From contig CM055830.1 in assembly GCA_029582265.1 (NCBI GenBank), positions 28,623,172 to 28,687,171 of the forward strand: a DNA stretch of 64,000 nt, given 5' to 3'. Source of the DNA: Zoroaster sp. YZ-2022. Lineage: Eukaryota > Echinodermata > Asteroidea > Forcipulatida > Zoroasteridae. Positions within the stretch are counted from its first letter, which is position 1, and the number at the start of each line of letters is the position of its first letter. Made by a program: the position numbers and the translations under genes. Under the pieces are notes generated by a model. It was not told the DNA's origin, ran no database searches, and worked only from the letters and a program-made list of their open reading frames with translations. Of this stretch, positions 45,614 through 55,289 are shown in pieces.

Positions 45614-45860
45614 GTCGTTGAGAAATTACCCATAAGTTAATTGCAATTACTCATAGGTTGCTCATAGGGTTACCCACAAGTTGTTGAGTAATTACCCACG
45701 GGTTAAGAGCAATTACTCGCAGGTCGTTAGGTAATTACTAGTAGGTTAAGAGCAATTACTCGTAGGTCGTTAGGTAATTACTCGTAGGTCGTTAGGTAAT
45801 TACTAGTAGGTTAAGAGCAATTACTAGTAGGTTACTTGGCAATTACTCGTATAAATTATA
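45614..45860. promoter_or_regulatory. Iteron-like array of AATTAC motifs at 21-22-bp spacing
   Basis: AATTAC begins at 45624, 45645, 45690, 45711, 45733, 45754, 45776, 45798, 45819 and 45841, with a weak copy near 45667. Intervals are 21 or 22 bp, about two helical turns. Copies alternate mostly between GTAATTAC (self-complementary) and GCAATTAC, followed by TCGTAGG or TAGTAGG. The period is not a multiple of three, so it is not a coding repeat. A protein-binding array (origin, promoter or packaging site) is inferred. Confidence 0.65.
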
Positions 45861-45874
45861 AAACGACCATATAA

Positions 45875-46063
45875 ATGGAACCCTTACTATTGGACGCTAA
45901 CGAAACTGAGCTAAACAACATATTGTTATTAAAACCTGATTGGTTACCTAAAATTAATTATTGGTTTTTATATATATTTTTAAATTTGACAAATTATTCT
46001 GTAAACGTTTATAATAAATGGAAGAAGTTGCTAAAATATTGTCCGAAAATCCACCCACGTTAA
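45875..46063 (+). CDS. Possible small Polinton ORF
   Basis: 62 codons from an ATG just after the iteron-like array, overlapping the start of the next gene in another frame. It contains a hydrophobic stretch (YWFLYIFLNLT). No family is recognised; it may be a chance frame or a leader. Confidence 0.25.
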   Translation: MEPLLLDANETELNNILLLKPDWLPKINYWFLYIFLNLTNYSVNVYNKWKKLLKYCPKIHPR

Positions 46064-46620
46064 GCGCAACACCCGATATAAACGACGATGCGTTACTATT
46101 GAAGCAAAAACTACGAGATAAACGTCTTTTATCGGTCGTATCTGGAGGAGATTCTATCAAGTTTTTTGGTAAAGAGTATAGCGTTAGCGATATTGAATCG
46201 TTGAGTACGCAAGAGCGAGATGTATTACTCACGCAATACGAAAACAAGTTGGGTCGTGATATTACTCAGTCTTTAGGTAGCGCCATTATAACGCTATACG
46301 CTAAACTATTAGGACTTAGTTTAAATCGTATAGATTTGTACGGTCATAAATTTCAAATTGACGACGAAGGTAAATTAATTTCAGATTTAGAAAAAGATCC
46401 GTTCATTTCGAGCATGCTTAGTACCGTAGCGTGCGAAATATATTACAAGTACGGTATGTTGATAGCACCTCTCAGCGCTTCGCTAATTACGGCAAAACAT
46501 TTAAAAAGAAAAGAAGAATCTAGTATACATAATAAAAGCGATGGAAACGAACGAGCAGATTGCGCAACCGGAACAACCGCAAGCTTCAACGCCAAAGACC
46601 GTAACCCAACCAACGACTAA
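46018..46620 (+). CDS. Conserved Polinton protein of unknown function
   Basis: 200 residues from an ATG. It is mainly helical and charged at the start (LLLKQKLRDKRLLSVVSGGD), has FFGKEYSVSDIESLSTQERD, and a weakly hydrophobic region near the end (ISSMLSTVACEIYYKYGMLI). It overlaps the next gene by 80 bp in another frame, and the last 25 residues or so are in that overlap. No catalytic pattern for a cysteine protease (His...Asp/Glu...Cys) can be seen, so it is not called the missing protease. Confidence 0.6.
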   Translation: MEEVAKILSENPPTLSATPDINDDALLLKQKLRDKRLLSVVSGGDSIKFFGKEYSVSDIESLSTQERDVLLTQYENKLGRDITQSLGSAIITLYAKLLGLSLNRIDLYGHKFQIDDEGKLISDLEKDPFISSMLSTVACEIYYKYGMLIAPLSASLITAKHLKRKEESSIHNKSDGNERADCATGTTASFNAKDRNPTND

Positions 46621-46984
46621 AAAAGAAAAAAAACCAAACAGAGTCGCGGCTGGGAAAAGACTAGCCGAAATTAACAAAAAGAAAAAACTACAACTCGCTA
46701 AACCCGCTAAAAGCGTTAAAACGTCTCGCGATAGCGAAGAAGCGCCTATTTATAAAGAAAACAACCCAAAGAGTTACTACTATTATATAGCTATTGGTTT
46801 AGCTATCGGAGGTATCGCTTATTTCTTGTTTAGTAAACCTAGCGAAGCAGAACCAACTAATATTAGAGAACCAATTACGATTAGAGAACCAACTACGATT
46901 AGAGAACCAACTACGATTAGAGAACCACCCACCACGAGAGAACAACGAGTTGTTTTTGAAATGGAATTAAAACATTTTTTTTAA
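46541..46984 (+). CDS. Basic, single-pass membrane Polinton protein with REPTTI repeats
   Basis: 147 residues. The N-terminal half is Pro/Gln/Lys-rich, with a very basic segment (RVAAGKRLAEINKKKK) that could bind nucleic acid. A membrane helix follows near residue 85 (YYYIAIGLAIGGIAYFLF). The tail has four six-residue repeats of the REPTTI type (18-bp DNA repeats at about 46862-46925). It starts inside the previous gene. A minor virion or core protein is inferred from basicity and the anchor. Confidence 0.6.
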   Translation: METNEQIAQPEQPQASTPKTVTQPTTKKEKKPNRVAAGKRLAEINKKKKLQLAKPAKSVKTSRDSEEAPIYKENNPKSYYYYIAIGLAIGGIAYFLFSKPSEAEPTNIREPITIREPTTIREPTTIREPPTTREQRVVFEMELKHFF

Positions 46985-46996
46985 ATATTATATTAA

Positions 46997-47266
46997 ATGA
47001 CTATAAATATGTCTTCAATGCCAATAGAACCAAAAACAATCGCAGATTCGGTTTATCACAGCCTCGTTTTTGGAGTTTTTATAGTTTTATACAGTATGAT
47101 CGGTAAAAAAGCATTAAGCGTAGAACCAGCCAACTTGGGAAAGTTTAGTGCAAAAGATGGGTTAAAACTCACCGTGACAGTCGCATTAGCCGGTGGAACT
47201 CAAATGGCGTTAGTTAAACGAGGAATTTTACCAGATTCGCTCATGCCTAAAAATACTAATGAATAA
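46997..47266 (+). CDS. Small membrane Polinton protein
   Basis: 89 residues from an ATG 12 bp after the previous stop. It has a first membrane helix (HSLVFGVFIVLYSMIG) and a second hydrophobic stretch (LKLTVTVALAGGTQMALV). It is 6 bp from the integrase start, in one transcriptional block. No family name can be given. Confidence 0.6.
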   Translation: MTINMSSMPIEPKTIADSVYHSLVFGVFIVLYSMIGKKALSVEPANLGKFSAKDGLKLTVTVALAGGTQMALVKRGILPDSLMPKNTNE

Positions 47267-47272
47267 AAATAT

Positions 47273-48307
47273 ATGTTGCACAATATAAAAATGAATGAGC
47301 TAAAACTTTCAAACGCTTATTATAGTCCGCGAGGATATTACAAAGGTTTCGACGCCATCAACAAGCTGGCTAAAGAAACTAAGGTAAATGTAAAATTAGT
47401 TTCGCGATGGATAAAAAAGCAAGCGTTGTGGCAAATTTATTTACCCTATCCTAAATATATTCCAAGACCAACCTCATCAAATAGTACTTTCGAAAAACCA
47501 AACGAGGTTCATCAAGCAGATTTACTGTTTCTTCCGCACGATGTAGTTGGTAGTGGAGCGAGTCAAAGAACAAGTAGAATTACGTACAAATACGCGTTAA
47601 CAATTATCGATGAAGCCAGTAGATTTAAAGAAGCACAAGCGTTAACCGATAAAACAGCTACGCAAGTCAGTAATGCGTTTGAGAAAATTTATAAACGATC
47701 TTTATTAACTTGGCCTAAAATTCTGCAAGTCGATCCTGGAAAAGAATTTATGAGTAGCGTCAACGTACTGATGAGTAAACGTAATGTCTCGATACAAAGA
47801 AGTGAGGTCGGTAATCACAGAGCTCAGGGTATGGTGGAGCGATTTAATAGAACTTTGAGTGAAAGATTATTTTCGCATCAATACGCGCAAGAAATAGCGA
47901 CCTCTGCAAGAAACAGAGAATGGGTTAAAAGATTACCTCTAGTAGTGAAAGCGTTAAACAACGAGACGACGCGACTAATTAATTTAAAACCTAAAGACGC
48001 TATTAAATTACGTAGCGTCGAGCAAAATCCAGCCTCACCAGTTGTTGTAAAGAACGAAAAATGAATTCCTAGAAACAGCCTAGTTCGGTATTTATACACA
48101 CCCGGTGAAGCCGAAAAAGATACTAGACGTAGAGCGACAGATCCCATATGGAGTATAACATTTTATAGAATATCTAAAACTATTAAAGGCGCGAGTCAAC
48201 CCATCTTGTATTATTTAGAAGGAGGTCCCACTCGTAGCTTTGTAAAAGAAGAATTACAAATTATTCCTCGAGATACACAAAATCCCCCTATTGTAAAACG
48301 ATCGTAA
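47273..48307 (+). pseudogene. RVE-type integrase, in-frame stop before the C-terminal domain
   Basis: The start is at the ATG 47273 or 47291. The N-terminal part (YYSPRGYYKGFDAINKLAKE) precedes a retroviral-type core with catalytic D in HQADLLFL, D in LQVDPGKEF and E in GMVERFNRTL. A TGA at 48062-48064 interrupts the frame. The same frame then runs on for 80 codons (for example LVRYLYTPGEAEKD and RRATDPIWS) to a TAA at 48305-48307, the chromo-like or SH3-like C-terminal part usual in Polinton integrases. Integrases of this family insert the element by strand transfer. The stop could be a CGA-to-TGA change. Without the tail the protein is probably inactive. Confidence 0.85.
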
Positions 48308-48343
48308 CTGCATAAGAGATTGTAATTGTAATTGTAATTGTTG

Positions 48344-49617
48344 TTAAACGACGAGACTGCGCTTCGCGATAGCGTAATGACCGTAAGCGCGAGTATCTAT
48401 TCCGTTTTCTAAAATGTATTTCTTTGTGTCTAGAGCAGATAACGATATTTTATTTACTCGCGTTGTATATAATCTATGTTTTTCGTGTTTGATAAAACTC
48501 ATATTATGATGTAGAGTATTTTTCAGAGATAATACTTGTTTATATTTATCGTGTTTGATTTGTTGTTCTAAAACTTGTTTTTTAACTCCTTTAGCTTTTC
48601 TTATTTGTTTTTCGTCCGATAAAAGTATCGAATACATTTTGGGTCTCAAACACACAACTTCCGCTATAGGTACTCCCGCACACTCGTCTTTCATTTTACC
48701 AAATCACTTTTTTATTAACTTCAGAATGTAAAAAATGATCTTGTTTATAATTTGAAAAGTCGTATAAAGATTTGTTTTTACATAAATCTTTATACACATC
48801 TTGCGTTTTAATCTCGAGCAACAAGCTATCCGTATCCGTGTAGATCAACTCACAATCGTAGTTTGTTTTTAAATGATTGTAATAAAAATCGTATATTAAA
48901 TGTTTAGATAAATCCAGTATACTCATTCCTACGTAAACTGGGCGGTTGAGTAAGAGTTTCGTCTTGTGCATGTGAATCGCCACTAGTTCATTATCGAAAA
49001 TCCTCGCCTCGGCAAAATTTGGTTTCGCGATGAGCGAACGAATTTGATTTTCCGCTTTTTCGTCGTTTAATCGCTTCAAATTTACGTTAATGCGATTTCG
49101 TACATTTTCCATCGTTTTACCAAAAACCGAATTGTTCATGAGTTTAAACAAATCTTTTTCAAAATCACTCTTTGCATCTTTTCTTAATCGCGTATTTAAA
49201 TCAATGTACGATTTCATCCAACGTGCTTCGTCAAATTCTAAAACTTTATGAATTTTAGTTAGTTTCATGCCGAGTTGCAAATACAATTGTAAATTACGAT
49301 AATGAATCACGTAATTGCGTTTGTTGTATAAATTGGGAACTAATTTAGTAACGTTTGGAGCCGGCTTACCGGTTAGCAACTCGTGTTGATAGTCGCTCAT
49401 CCATTCTTTAGGTACTATCAACGACTCTGGCGCGAGTGGAAACGAGTTGTGTGAATCGTGTAAACTAGTTGGATATTCTAAATCGACTTGTAAAATGTAT
49501 CCTTTATTGTTTTTAAATCCTCGCTTCTCGAGTTTGTTAATTCGTTCTTGAGATAACCATTTGAAATTACCAGTCGGTAAAGGTTGACTCAATAAAGCAG
49601 ATGTGCCAAACTTGATT
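48344..49617 (-). pseudogene. Protein-primed DNA polymerase B, C-terminal part only, one frameshift
   Basis: The minus-strand frame opens at about 49617 and encodes LSQPLPTGNFKWL, just after where motif A would be. Then follow GYILQVDLEYP, LMNNSVFGKTMEN (motif B) and YTDTDSLL (motif C). The frame breaks in a run of three A on the plus strand (48701-48703) and resumes with GKMKDECAGVPIAEV and LRPKMYSIL to the stop at 48344. The exonuclease, terminal-protein region and motif A are missing beyond 49617, where unrelated DNA begins. It is convergent with the integrase. It copies the element from a protein primer in intact relatives; this copy cannot. Confidence 0.88.
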
Positions 49618-49874
49618 GCGATATCATGAACCTGTTATCAGCATTTTTGTGTCTTGTCACATGATCTGTCAGTTTCTAAGCCAATAGACATGCAAACCAT
49701 GTGAAAAGTGCTTAAAATGTTGCAGAGCAACCTTTTAGCCCATTACCCTTATTAAAAATGTTTCTATGTCCTGACTTGGTCAACATTTTTCACACAAATA
49801 CTTTTGACCCTTATTTTATTTTGAGGAGTGTACGATACGATCTATTTCCCATCCAGAACCCTCTCTTGTATATT
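49618..49874. other. Unrelated sequence at the truncated Polinton end
   Basis: The CpG-rich element style stops near 49617 and AT-rich host-like sequence follows until the gap. No terminal repeat or target duplication can be seen. Confidence 0.5.
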
Positions 49875-50374
49875 NNNNNNNNNNNNNNNNNNNNNNNNNN
49901 NNNNNNNNNNNNNNNNNNNNNNNNNNNNNNNNNNNNNNNNNNNNNNNNNNNNNNNNNNNNNNNNNNNNNNNNNNNNNNNNNNNNNNNNNNNNNNNNNNNN
50001 NNNNNNNNNNNNNNNNNNNNNNNNNNNNNNNNNNNNNNNNNNNNNNNNNNNNNNNNNNNNNNNNNNNNNNNNNNNNNNNNNNNNNNNNNNNNNNNNNNNN
50101 NNNNNNNNNNNNNNNNNNNNNNNNNNNNNNNNNNNNNNNNNNNNNNNNNNNNNNNNNNNNNNNNNNNNNNNNNNNNNNNNNNNNNNNNNNNNNNNNNNNN
50201 NNNNNNNNNNNNNNNNNNNNNNNNNNNNNNNNNNNNNNNNNNNNNNNNNNNNNNNNNNNNNNNNNNNNNNNNNNNNNNNNNNNNNNNNNNNNNNNNNNNN
50301 NNNNNNNNNNNNNNNNNNNNNNNNNNNNNNNNNNNNNNNNNNNNNNNNNNNNNNNNNNNNNNNNNNNNNNNNNN
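49875..50374. other. Assembly gap (500 N)
   Basis: A placeholder gap close to the truncated polymerase. The missing part of the element could lie in or beyond it only if the assembly order is wrong, because the preceding 250 bp are not polymerase. Confidence 0.99.
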
Positions 50375-52865
50375 CATGTGAAAATTACGTCGTAACAGCC
50401 TAGCAGTCTTCTATTGAAGCTGGATTTGATCTGACATTTTGCTATCTGTTAGGCTTATTTTAATTATACAGGTAAAAACAGATTGTTAAAATTATCGTCC
50501 AGCGTTTATGTGCCCGGTTTAACGTTTTAACATTACTGCCGATGTTATCGCTGTGTTGTCAAGAAAACATGCTTTTTGTGCTAATGAAATGTAATTAAAT
50601 TTATCTTGAAAATAGACAATACTGAGTTGGTAATGTTATGTTTATAATAACTACTTATTTTGATAGTATAACGTTGTGCACATCAACAATCGTGGGCCAT
50701 CCTAATTACAATGGTAAAGTTCAGTCAGAAGGCCAATCGCTATCTGACCCATCAGACTTTAGGATTTGTCAGTTTAAACTAATTACATACATGACTGTGT
50801 ACAATGTATGCACTGGTTTTTAAAATTTATATTACCAGATTATCTTTTCAGTCTTTTATTGCTTACACATTTCGATATTACTCAGTGTCTGTGAAGTGCA
50901 CATCGCATTGTTTATCTGTAAACAAAACACAAACAAATTACAATATCACCTTTTTAATTGGTATTATCAGAGTAAATTTAAATGATAGTGAAATAGTGTC
51001 AAACCTGTCGAAATCTTAATTCAAAATAATTGAATGTATATATTACATTACTGCACTGTTTATAGAAATTGTAATAGAAATTGTAATCATTGCGAAAACA
51101 TGGTAATCATTGCGATTACCATGTTACACTATGTGTGTAAAAACTATTCATTACTTTTTTTCAAAATATTAAACTTTAGACTCAATTGTGAAATTAACTG
51201 TATACTGCGGATACAAAATGTCATACTGGCTGTTGTGCGTTATCATAAGCATCTTCGTTAAATAGAAATAATTGTATTATGTAGTGATATAGGAAAGGAA
51301 ACAACCTTAAGTTTTCATTATAATTAAGATTTAAAACAAAGGTCGTCTGCTTTTATACATTTACATTAGTTGGCAACAAAATAAACTCCATATTCATGAT
51401 CATGTTAACAAAAATAAACGCGAACAATATTTATGAATTTATTGTTTTTGCAGCGATGCGTTCAAAGTAAAACATTATAAGACAATTATAACTTTAATTC
51501 ATGGAAACTGATGATCAAGTAACCGTACCGTTCCTCTAAAGTTTAAAAAGTATGTTCAACACGAAGTTTATATTGGTACAAATAATACAATGTGATTTTG
51601 GATATCATATGTTCTTATAAGATATAATTCTTATAAGATATAATTATATTTAATAGTCCAGTAGCGTGTTAACAATTATCGATTTATCTCAAATTTCCAG
51701 GCTGGAATTAATACTCGTGTTTTAAGAGTTTTAATAAATAAAATGAGTATGCAATAACGAACATTAAACTCATATTGATGTACTCAAAATGGCGCCATTG
51801 TATAGTGCACCCTTAATAATTATGTTTACTAAACAATTTAAGGGATATTAAAGATTGACTACAACGGAATAATGATAAGTGCTGTGTTGCTGTTTTCGTT
51901 CGAGAAATGTGTAATGATTACTAACATATTATTATTATACAATAAAACTTGTTCCTTCATGCAAACAAAAATCAATTTGATCGGCGTTCTACGACCCAGA
52001 AAAGCCCAGTTTCACCAAAAGCCCTCAACTCATGAATAATTCATACTTCGTGTGTGACGTAGCACCCATGAAAAAAATGAATCTCTGGATTCTTAATACT
52101 ATTTCTAGTGCATCCACCAACAACACATGAAGTCGGCATTATATAACTGTTACACAACAACGTCGAAAAAAAGTCGAAAACGCATGTATAATATACACGG
52201 AAGTAACATGGCGTCTTCTGTTTACTCTCGGGTGCTCATGGGTTATACGTCATCCCTTTTCGCTGGTTTACAAGTCCGCTGGTACTATATCGTGGATTTC
52301 ATAGTGGATTTTCAATGGGTCGTGGTCGGGAACCAGTGCAGGGCGGGAAATTTCAAAAATCGAAGAAGCGGGGTCTAATTTTTTCGGTCAAATTGCAACA
52401 AAAGAGAAAAACATGAGAAAACAAAGAGAAAAATATGACCACAACAATAAATTGTTACCTGAACACAACATAAACAAGGTTCGATAGTCAATTTAATGTG
52501 AGAGCTCGTTGTAGTCCATCTTTAAGTATTTAAATTCCATGAAATGTTGTTGTTAATTTTAAAGGTTAAAAACAACTTCTTGTCTTGTAGTTAGAGATAA
52601 ATGAAAAAAAAAATGTTTTGACGTGTACGTTTCCCAACAGTACATGCAACTGACAGCAGCGCTTTATAATTACATCTTGCACGTCAATTGGGCGAAACAT
52701 AAGTAAGAGTAGTGTACACAACCACCGTACGGTTACGCGATTGACTATACCAACAGGTTGGCTTATTATTTTCAACAATTATAGAGGAAAATACTATAAA
52801 ACTATAAAAATTATATAATTTACCATTACATTAGCCAAGTGAACTTACACAGTACGGGTGTAGTA
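50375..52865. other. Non-coding AT-rich region
   Basis: No supported gene. Short frames have no domain features. A few small inverted motifs occur, such as CATGGTAAT/ATTACCATG near 51100-51124. Confidence 0.5.
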
Positions 52866-52866
52866 T

Positions 52867-53025
52867 ACAGATATAACATGGTTTGAGGGTGGACAGGTCG
52901 ATATTAGCTCCAATTGAAGTTGAGAAACTGGTTCCCGAGGCGAAGCCGAGGAACTAGTTTCAACTTCAATACCGCGGGGAGCTAATATCAACTGTCCACC
53001 CGAAATAAACCATGTTATATCTGTT
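52867..53025. mobile_element. Foldback element with ~70-bp imperfect arms
   Basis: The left arm ACAGATATAACATGGTTT...GGTGGACAGG...ATATTAGCTCC...GAAGTTGA is mirrored by TCAACTTC...GGAGCTAATAT...CTGTCCACC...AAACCATGTTATATCTGT. The centre is a CGAGG/CCGAG stem. It encodes nothing. Confidence 0.7.
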
Positions 53026-53132
53026 TTACTATACCTCATACATATTCAGTTGCCATTACAATAATAAGAAGCAAGGGGAAAGGCAATATAACATCATTGA
53101 GCTCGGGAAAACGCGAATTGACATTTACGTGT

Positions 53133-53275
53133 GCCGCCATCTTTTCATGTGTAGCTAGCTAGGGCGCGCGATGTTCGCGCGTGCGTACTACACCCGTGCG
53201 ACTGTTCCCCGATATTGCTTCGTAAAGCGCATGCGTAGTAGTTTAACGCATATGCGTTAAACTACTACGCATGCG
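53133..53275. promoter_or_regulatory. CpG-rich promoter-like segment with YY1- and NRF1-like sites and a 48-bp palindrome
   Basis: GCCGCCATCTT (53133-53143) is the reverse of a YY1 consensus. A CpG-rich patch with GCGCG repeats follows. The perfect 48-bp palindrome at 53228-53275 has GCGCATGCG-type ends resembling NRF1 sites and a CGCATATGCG centre. CpG patches with YY1 and NRF1 sites are typical of metazoan housekeeping promoters. No first exon was identified next to it. Confidence 0.4.
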
Positions 53276-53476
53276 TATTTACCCTGTGCGTGAATACTCG
53301 CGAGCGCTTGGTAAACAGCCAAAATAGCATCTGGCACGTGACGGTGAATGGACCAGTGAGAAATCGGCTCTAGATCATGAATATGTATGAGGTTTAGTAA
53401 TACGGTATGTGTATCTGTAATGATTAAGTACTTATCATTAAACCACGTATATTCAGCTCCATATTTAACAGTACTT

Positions 53477-53519
53477 CACTGCACTGCACTGCACTGCACT
53501 GCACTGCACTGCACTGCAC
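53477..53519. repeat. (CACTG)n pentanucleotide microsatellite
   Basis: About eight and a half perfect copies of CACTG. Confidence 0.95.
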
Positions 53520-54055
53520 AAGAAAATAATGTTTCTTGGACTGAATGAGGGCTCGAAAATATGAAAATTGTTGGATGCTCTGTCTGTTTTAAATATCTGT
53601 AGTTTTCTTCACGGAATCGAAAGAAAATTCCGCCGTGACTGGAAGTTTTGCACAACATAAGAGTGAAACAAATTTAACTACAAACCCCTTAAGCATATTT
53701 CTCCATGTATATGTATACCAGACGCAAGTCCCAAACTAATATTGCTCAGATTGACGCCAATAGATCATTTAACAAAGCACTCGGTAACACTGGCGTAAAT
53801 CCGTGATGAAAAGTGGGGATGTTTTTGAAATTTTGGTGCACGGTAGAGCTTGAAGTTCTGCAGTCGACAACTATTCAGAATCTTGCAGCTACAGTACAGC
53901 CATTACATGTGTATTTTTAGTATACATGTATATATTTTTTTCAACACATGGACAATTTTTGGGAATGATCCTATGGACCATCCCCGGTCCAAAAAGTGGT
54001 GGGATATATCCCCCACCCCCTAGGATTTATGCCCGTGCTCGGTAAAATTCATAGG
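53520..54055. other. Non-coding spacer
   Basis: No gene or repeat family recognised. Confidence 0.45.
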
Positions 54056-54179
54056 CCTAAGCCTTATTTACATATAGATCACATGGCCTAAGCCTTATTT
54101 ACATATTGATCACATGGCGTAATACTTATTTACATATTGATCACATGACCTAAGCCTTATTTACATATTGATCACATGG
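54056..54179 (+). repeat. 31-bp minisatellite, four copies
   Basis: CCTAAGCCTTATTTACATAT units start at 54056, 54087, 54118 and 54149, each ending GATCACATGR. The third copy has two changes. Confidence 0.9.
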
Positions 54180-54453
54180 CTCACTTCTGAAAAGTTTGTC
54201 ACTGGTATTTAAAAATGGAGATTCCAGGGTGCCCGGTTATATCAGGTATCTAGCATGTGCATTGATTAATGAAAATAACATTACAAGGGCAGTTTTAGAG
54301 AACATGAACAGTGCATAATCATCTGTTATAGGCCGTTTAATGTAATTTTAAATAATTAATAAAAGAGTAATTCACGAAAGATTTCTTGTTCTCTTCAAAC
54401 AAAAGTGTGGTTTCGTAAATTATTTTATTGTATCCCTTTTTAATTGATTGCAG

Positions 54454-54647
54454 TAGGATTCAATGGTTCCTTTTATAATCCCCTTTGTCCCGTCGTTCAT
54501 GGAGGCCTTAGTAGTGGAGAACAGGTAGTCAGGTCACGTCAGGTAGTCCTGACCACTCAGGCTTGTAGAGTAGAACATCACGGGATGGGAACGGGTTGCT
54601 GGAACTTAGATCCATTGGCAATTTTATTCTTTCTATCTACTCAACAG
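54454..54647 (+). CDS. Speculative host exon
   Basis: A 194-nt open segment lies between a TTAATTGATTGCAG acceptor and a CAACAG/GTAACA donor, with a frame open throughout (NGSFYNPLCPVVHGG and onward). No family is recognised and no partner exon was found, so it may be chance. Confidence 0.2.
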
Positions 54648-54730
54648 GTAACAAAATCAGGCAAAAAGCTCGGTTACCAAATCCAGTAATTTGTTTAAAC
54701 ATAACTTCAAACGTATTCACAACAGACCAT

Positions 54731-54998
54731 ACAATTCGTCCCTAATTTGCCATAGTGACCAATCCCGAATTAAGTTGGCATAGTGACCAATGCGGTATTG
54801 GTCACTTTGCCAAATTACAAAAATAGCCAGTTAGAGCATTCGTCATTTGAATGCATGCTCTATCTCCAAAACTATAAGGAATACATGCATGTGGATTAGA
54901 TACAATGGTAGGTCTCTTCCTGAATGTACTAATGGGCGGGAAAACTTAAAATTGAAAAAAGTCGGATTGGTCACTATGGAAAATTAGGGACGAATTGT
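54731..54998. mobile_element. Short MITE with ~35-bp inverted ends
   Basis: ACAATTCGTCCCTAATTTGC at 54731 is mirrored by the sequence ending at 54998. TAGTGACCAAT continues the match, and further TTGGTCACT copies lie inside near 54770-54805. No clear target duplication is seen. Confidence 0.7.
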
Positions 54999-55108
54999 GT
55001 TTGGACGCATGCTTGAGGCCACCATCAGGACTGTTGATTGATTACCACTGTTACACATCTTATTATCTCTTTCCTCCAAGCTGTCCTGTTATTTGCCAAA
55101 CGCTTAAC

Positions 55109-55286
55109 CTGTAACAAACTCATACAGGTAAACTCTTATGTTGTGAAACCACTGCTTCGTTTGAAGTCCTCTTTCCCTCTTCCACCTTTCGCTGTATGAT
55201 TTGAAGAGCTTGATGATATGGACACCAGAGGTGGCGCCCTTTATGCTATAAGGGCGGCTGGAAAGAAGTCCAAGTTCTAGGAAGTT
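55109..55286 (-). CDS. Speculative host exon
   Basis: On the minus strand a TTTTATTCATTTCAG acceptor precedes base 55286, and a TTACAG/GTTAAG donor follows 55109. The frame between is open (SRPYSIKGATSGVHIIKLF and onward). The residue composition looks protein-like, but no family or neighbouring exon was recognised. Confidence 0.3.
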
Positions 55287-55289
55287 CTG

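Larger units (their letters stand above)
35803..49617. mobile_element. Polinton/Maverick virus-like DNA transposon, right end missing
   Basis: The hallmark set is present: protein-primed DNA polymerase B (48344-49617), RVE-type integrase (47273-48307), A32/FtsK-type packaging ATPase (44993-45613) and double-jelly-roll major capsid protein (42995-44932). About a dozen further genes are packed with overlaps or few-base spacers. The left end has a tandem array and hairpins at 35803-36190. No matching right terminal repeat is present because the polymerase is cut at 49617 and unrelated DNA follows. The length of 13.8 kb is slightly under the usual 15-20 kb. Coding is AT-rich but full of CpG, unlike the flanks. 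Confidence 0.93.

Noticed and set aside
45614..45860. CRISPR array
   Set aside because: The repeats have no spacers of CRISPR length, the period is 21-22 bp, and the context is a eukaryotic virus-like element.
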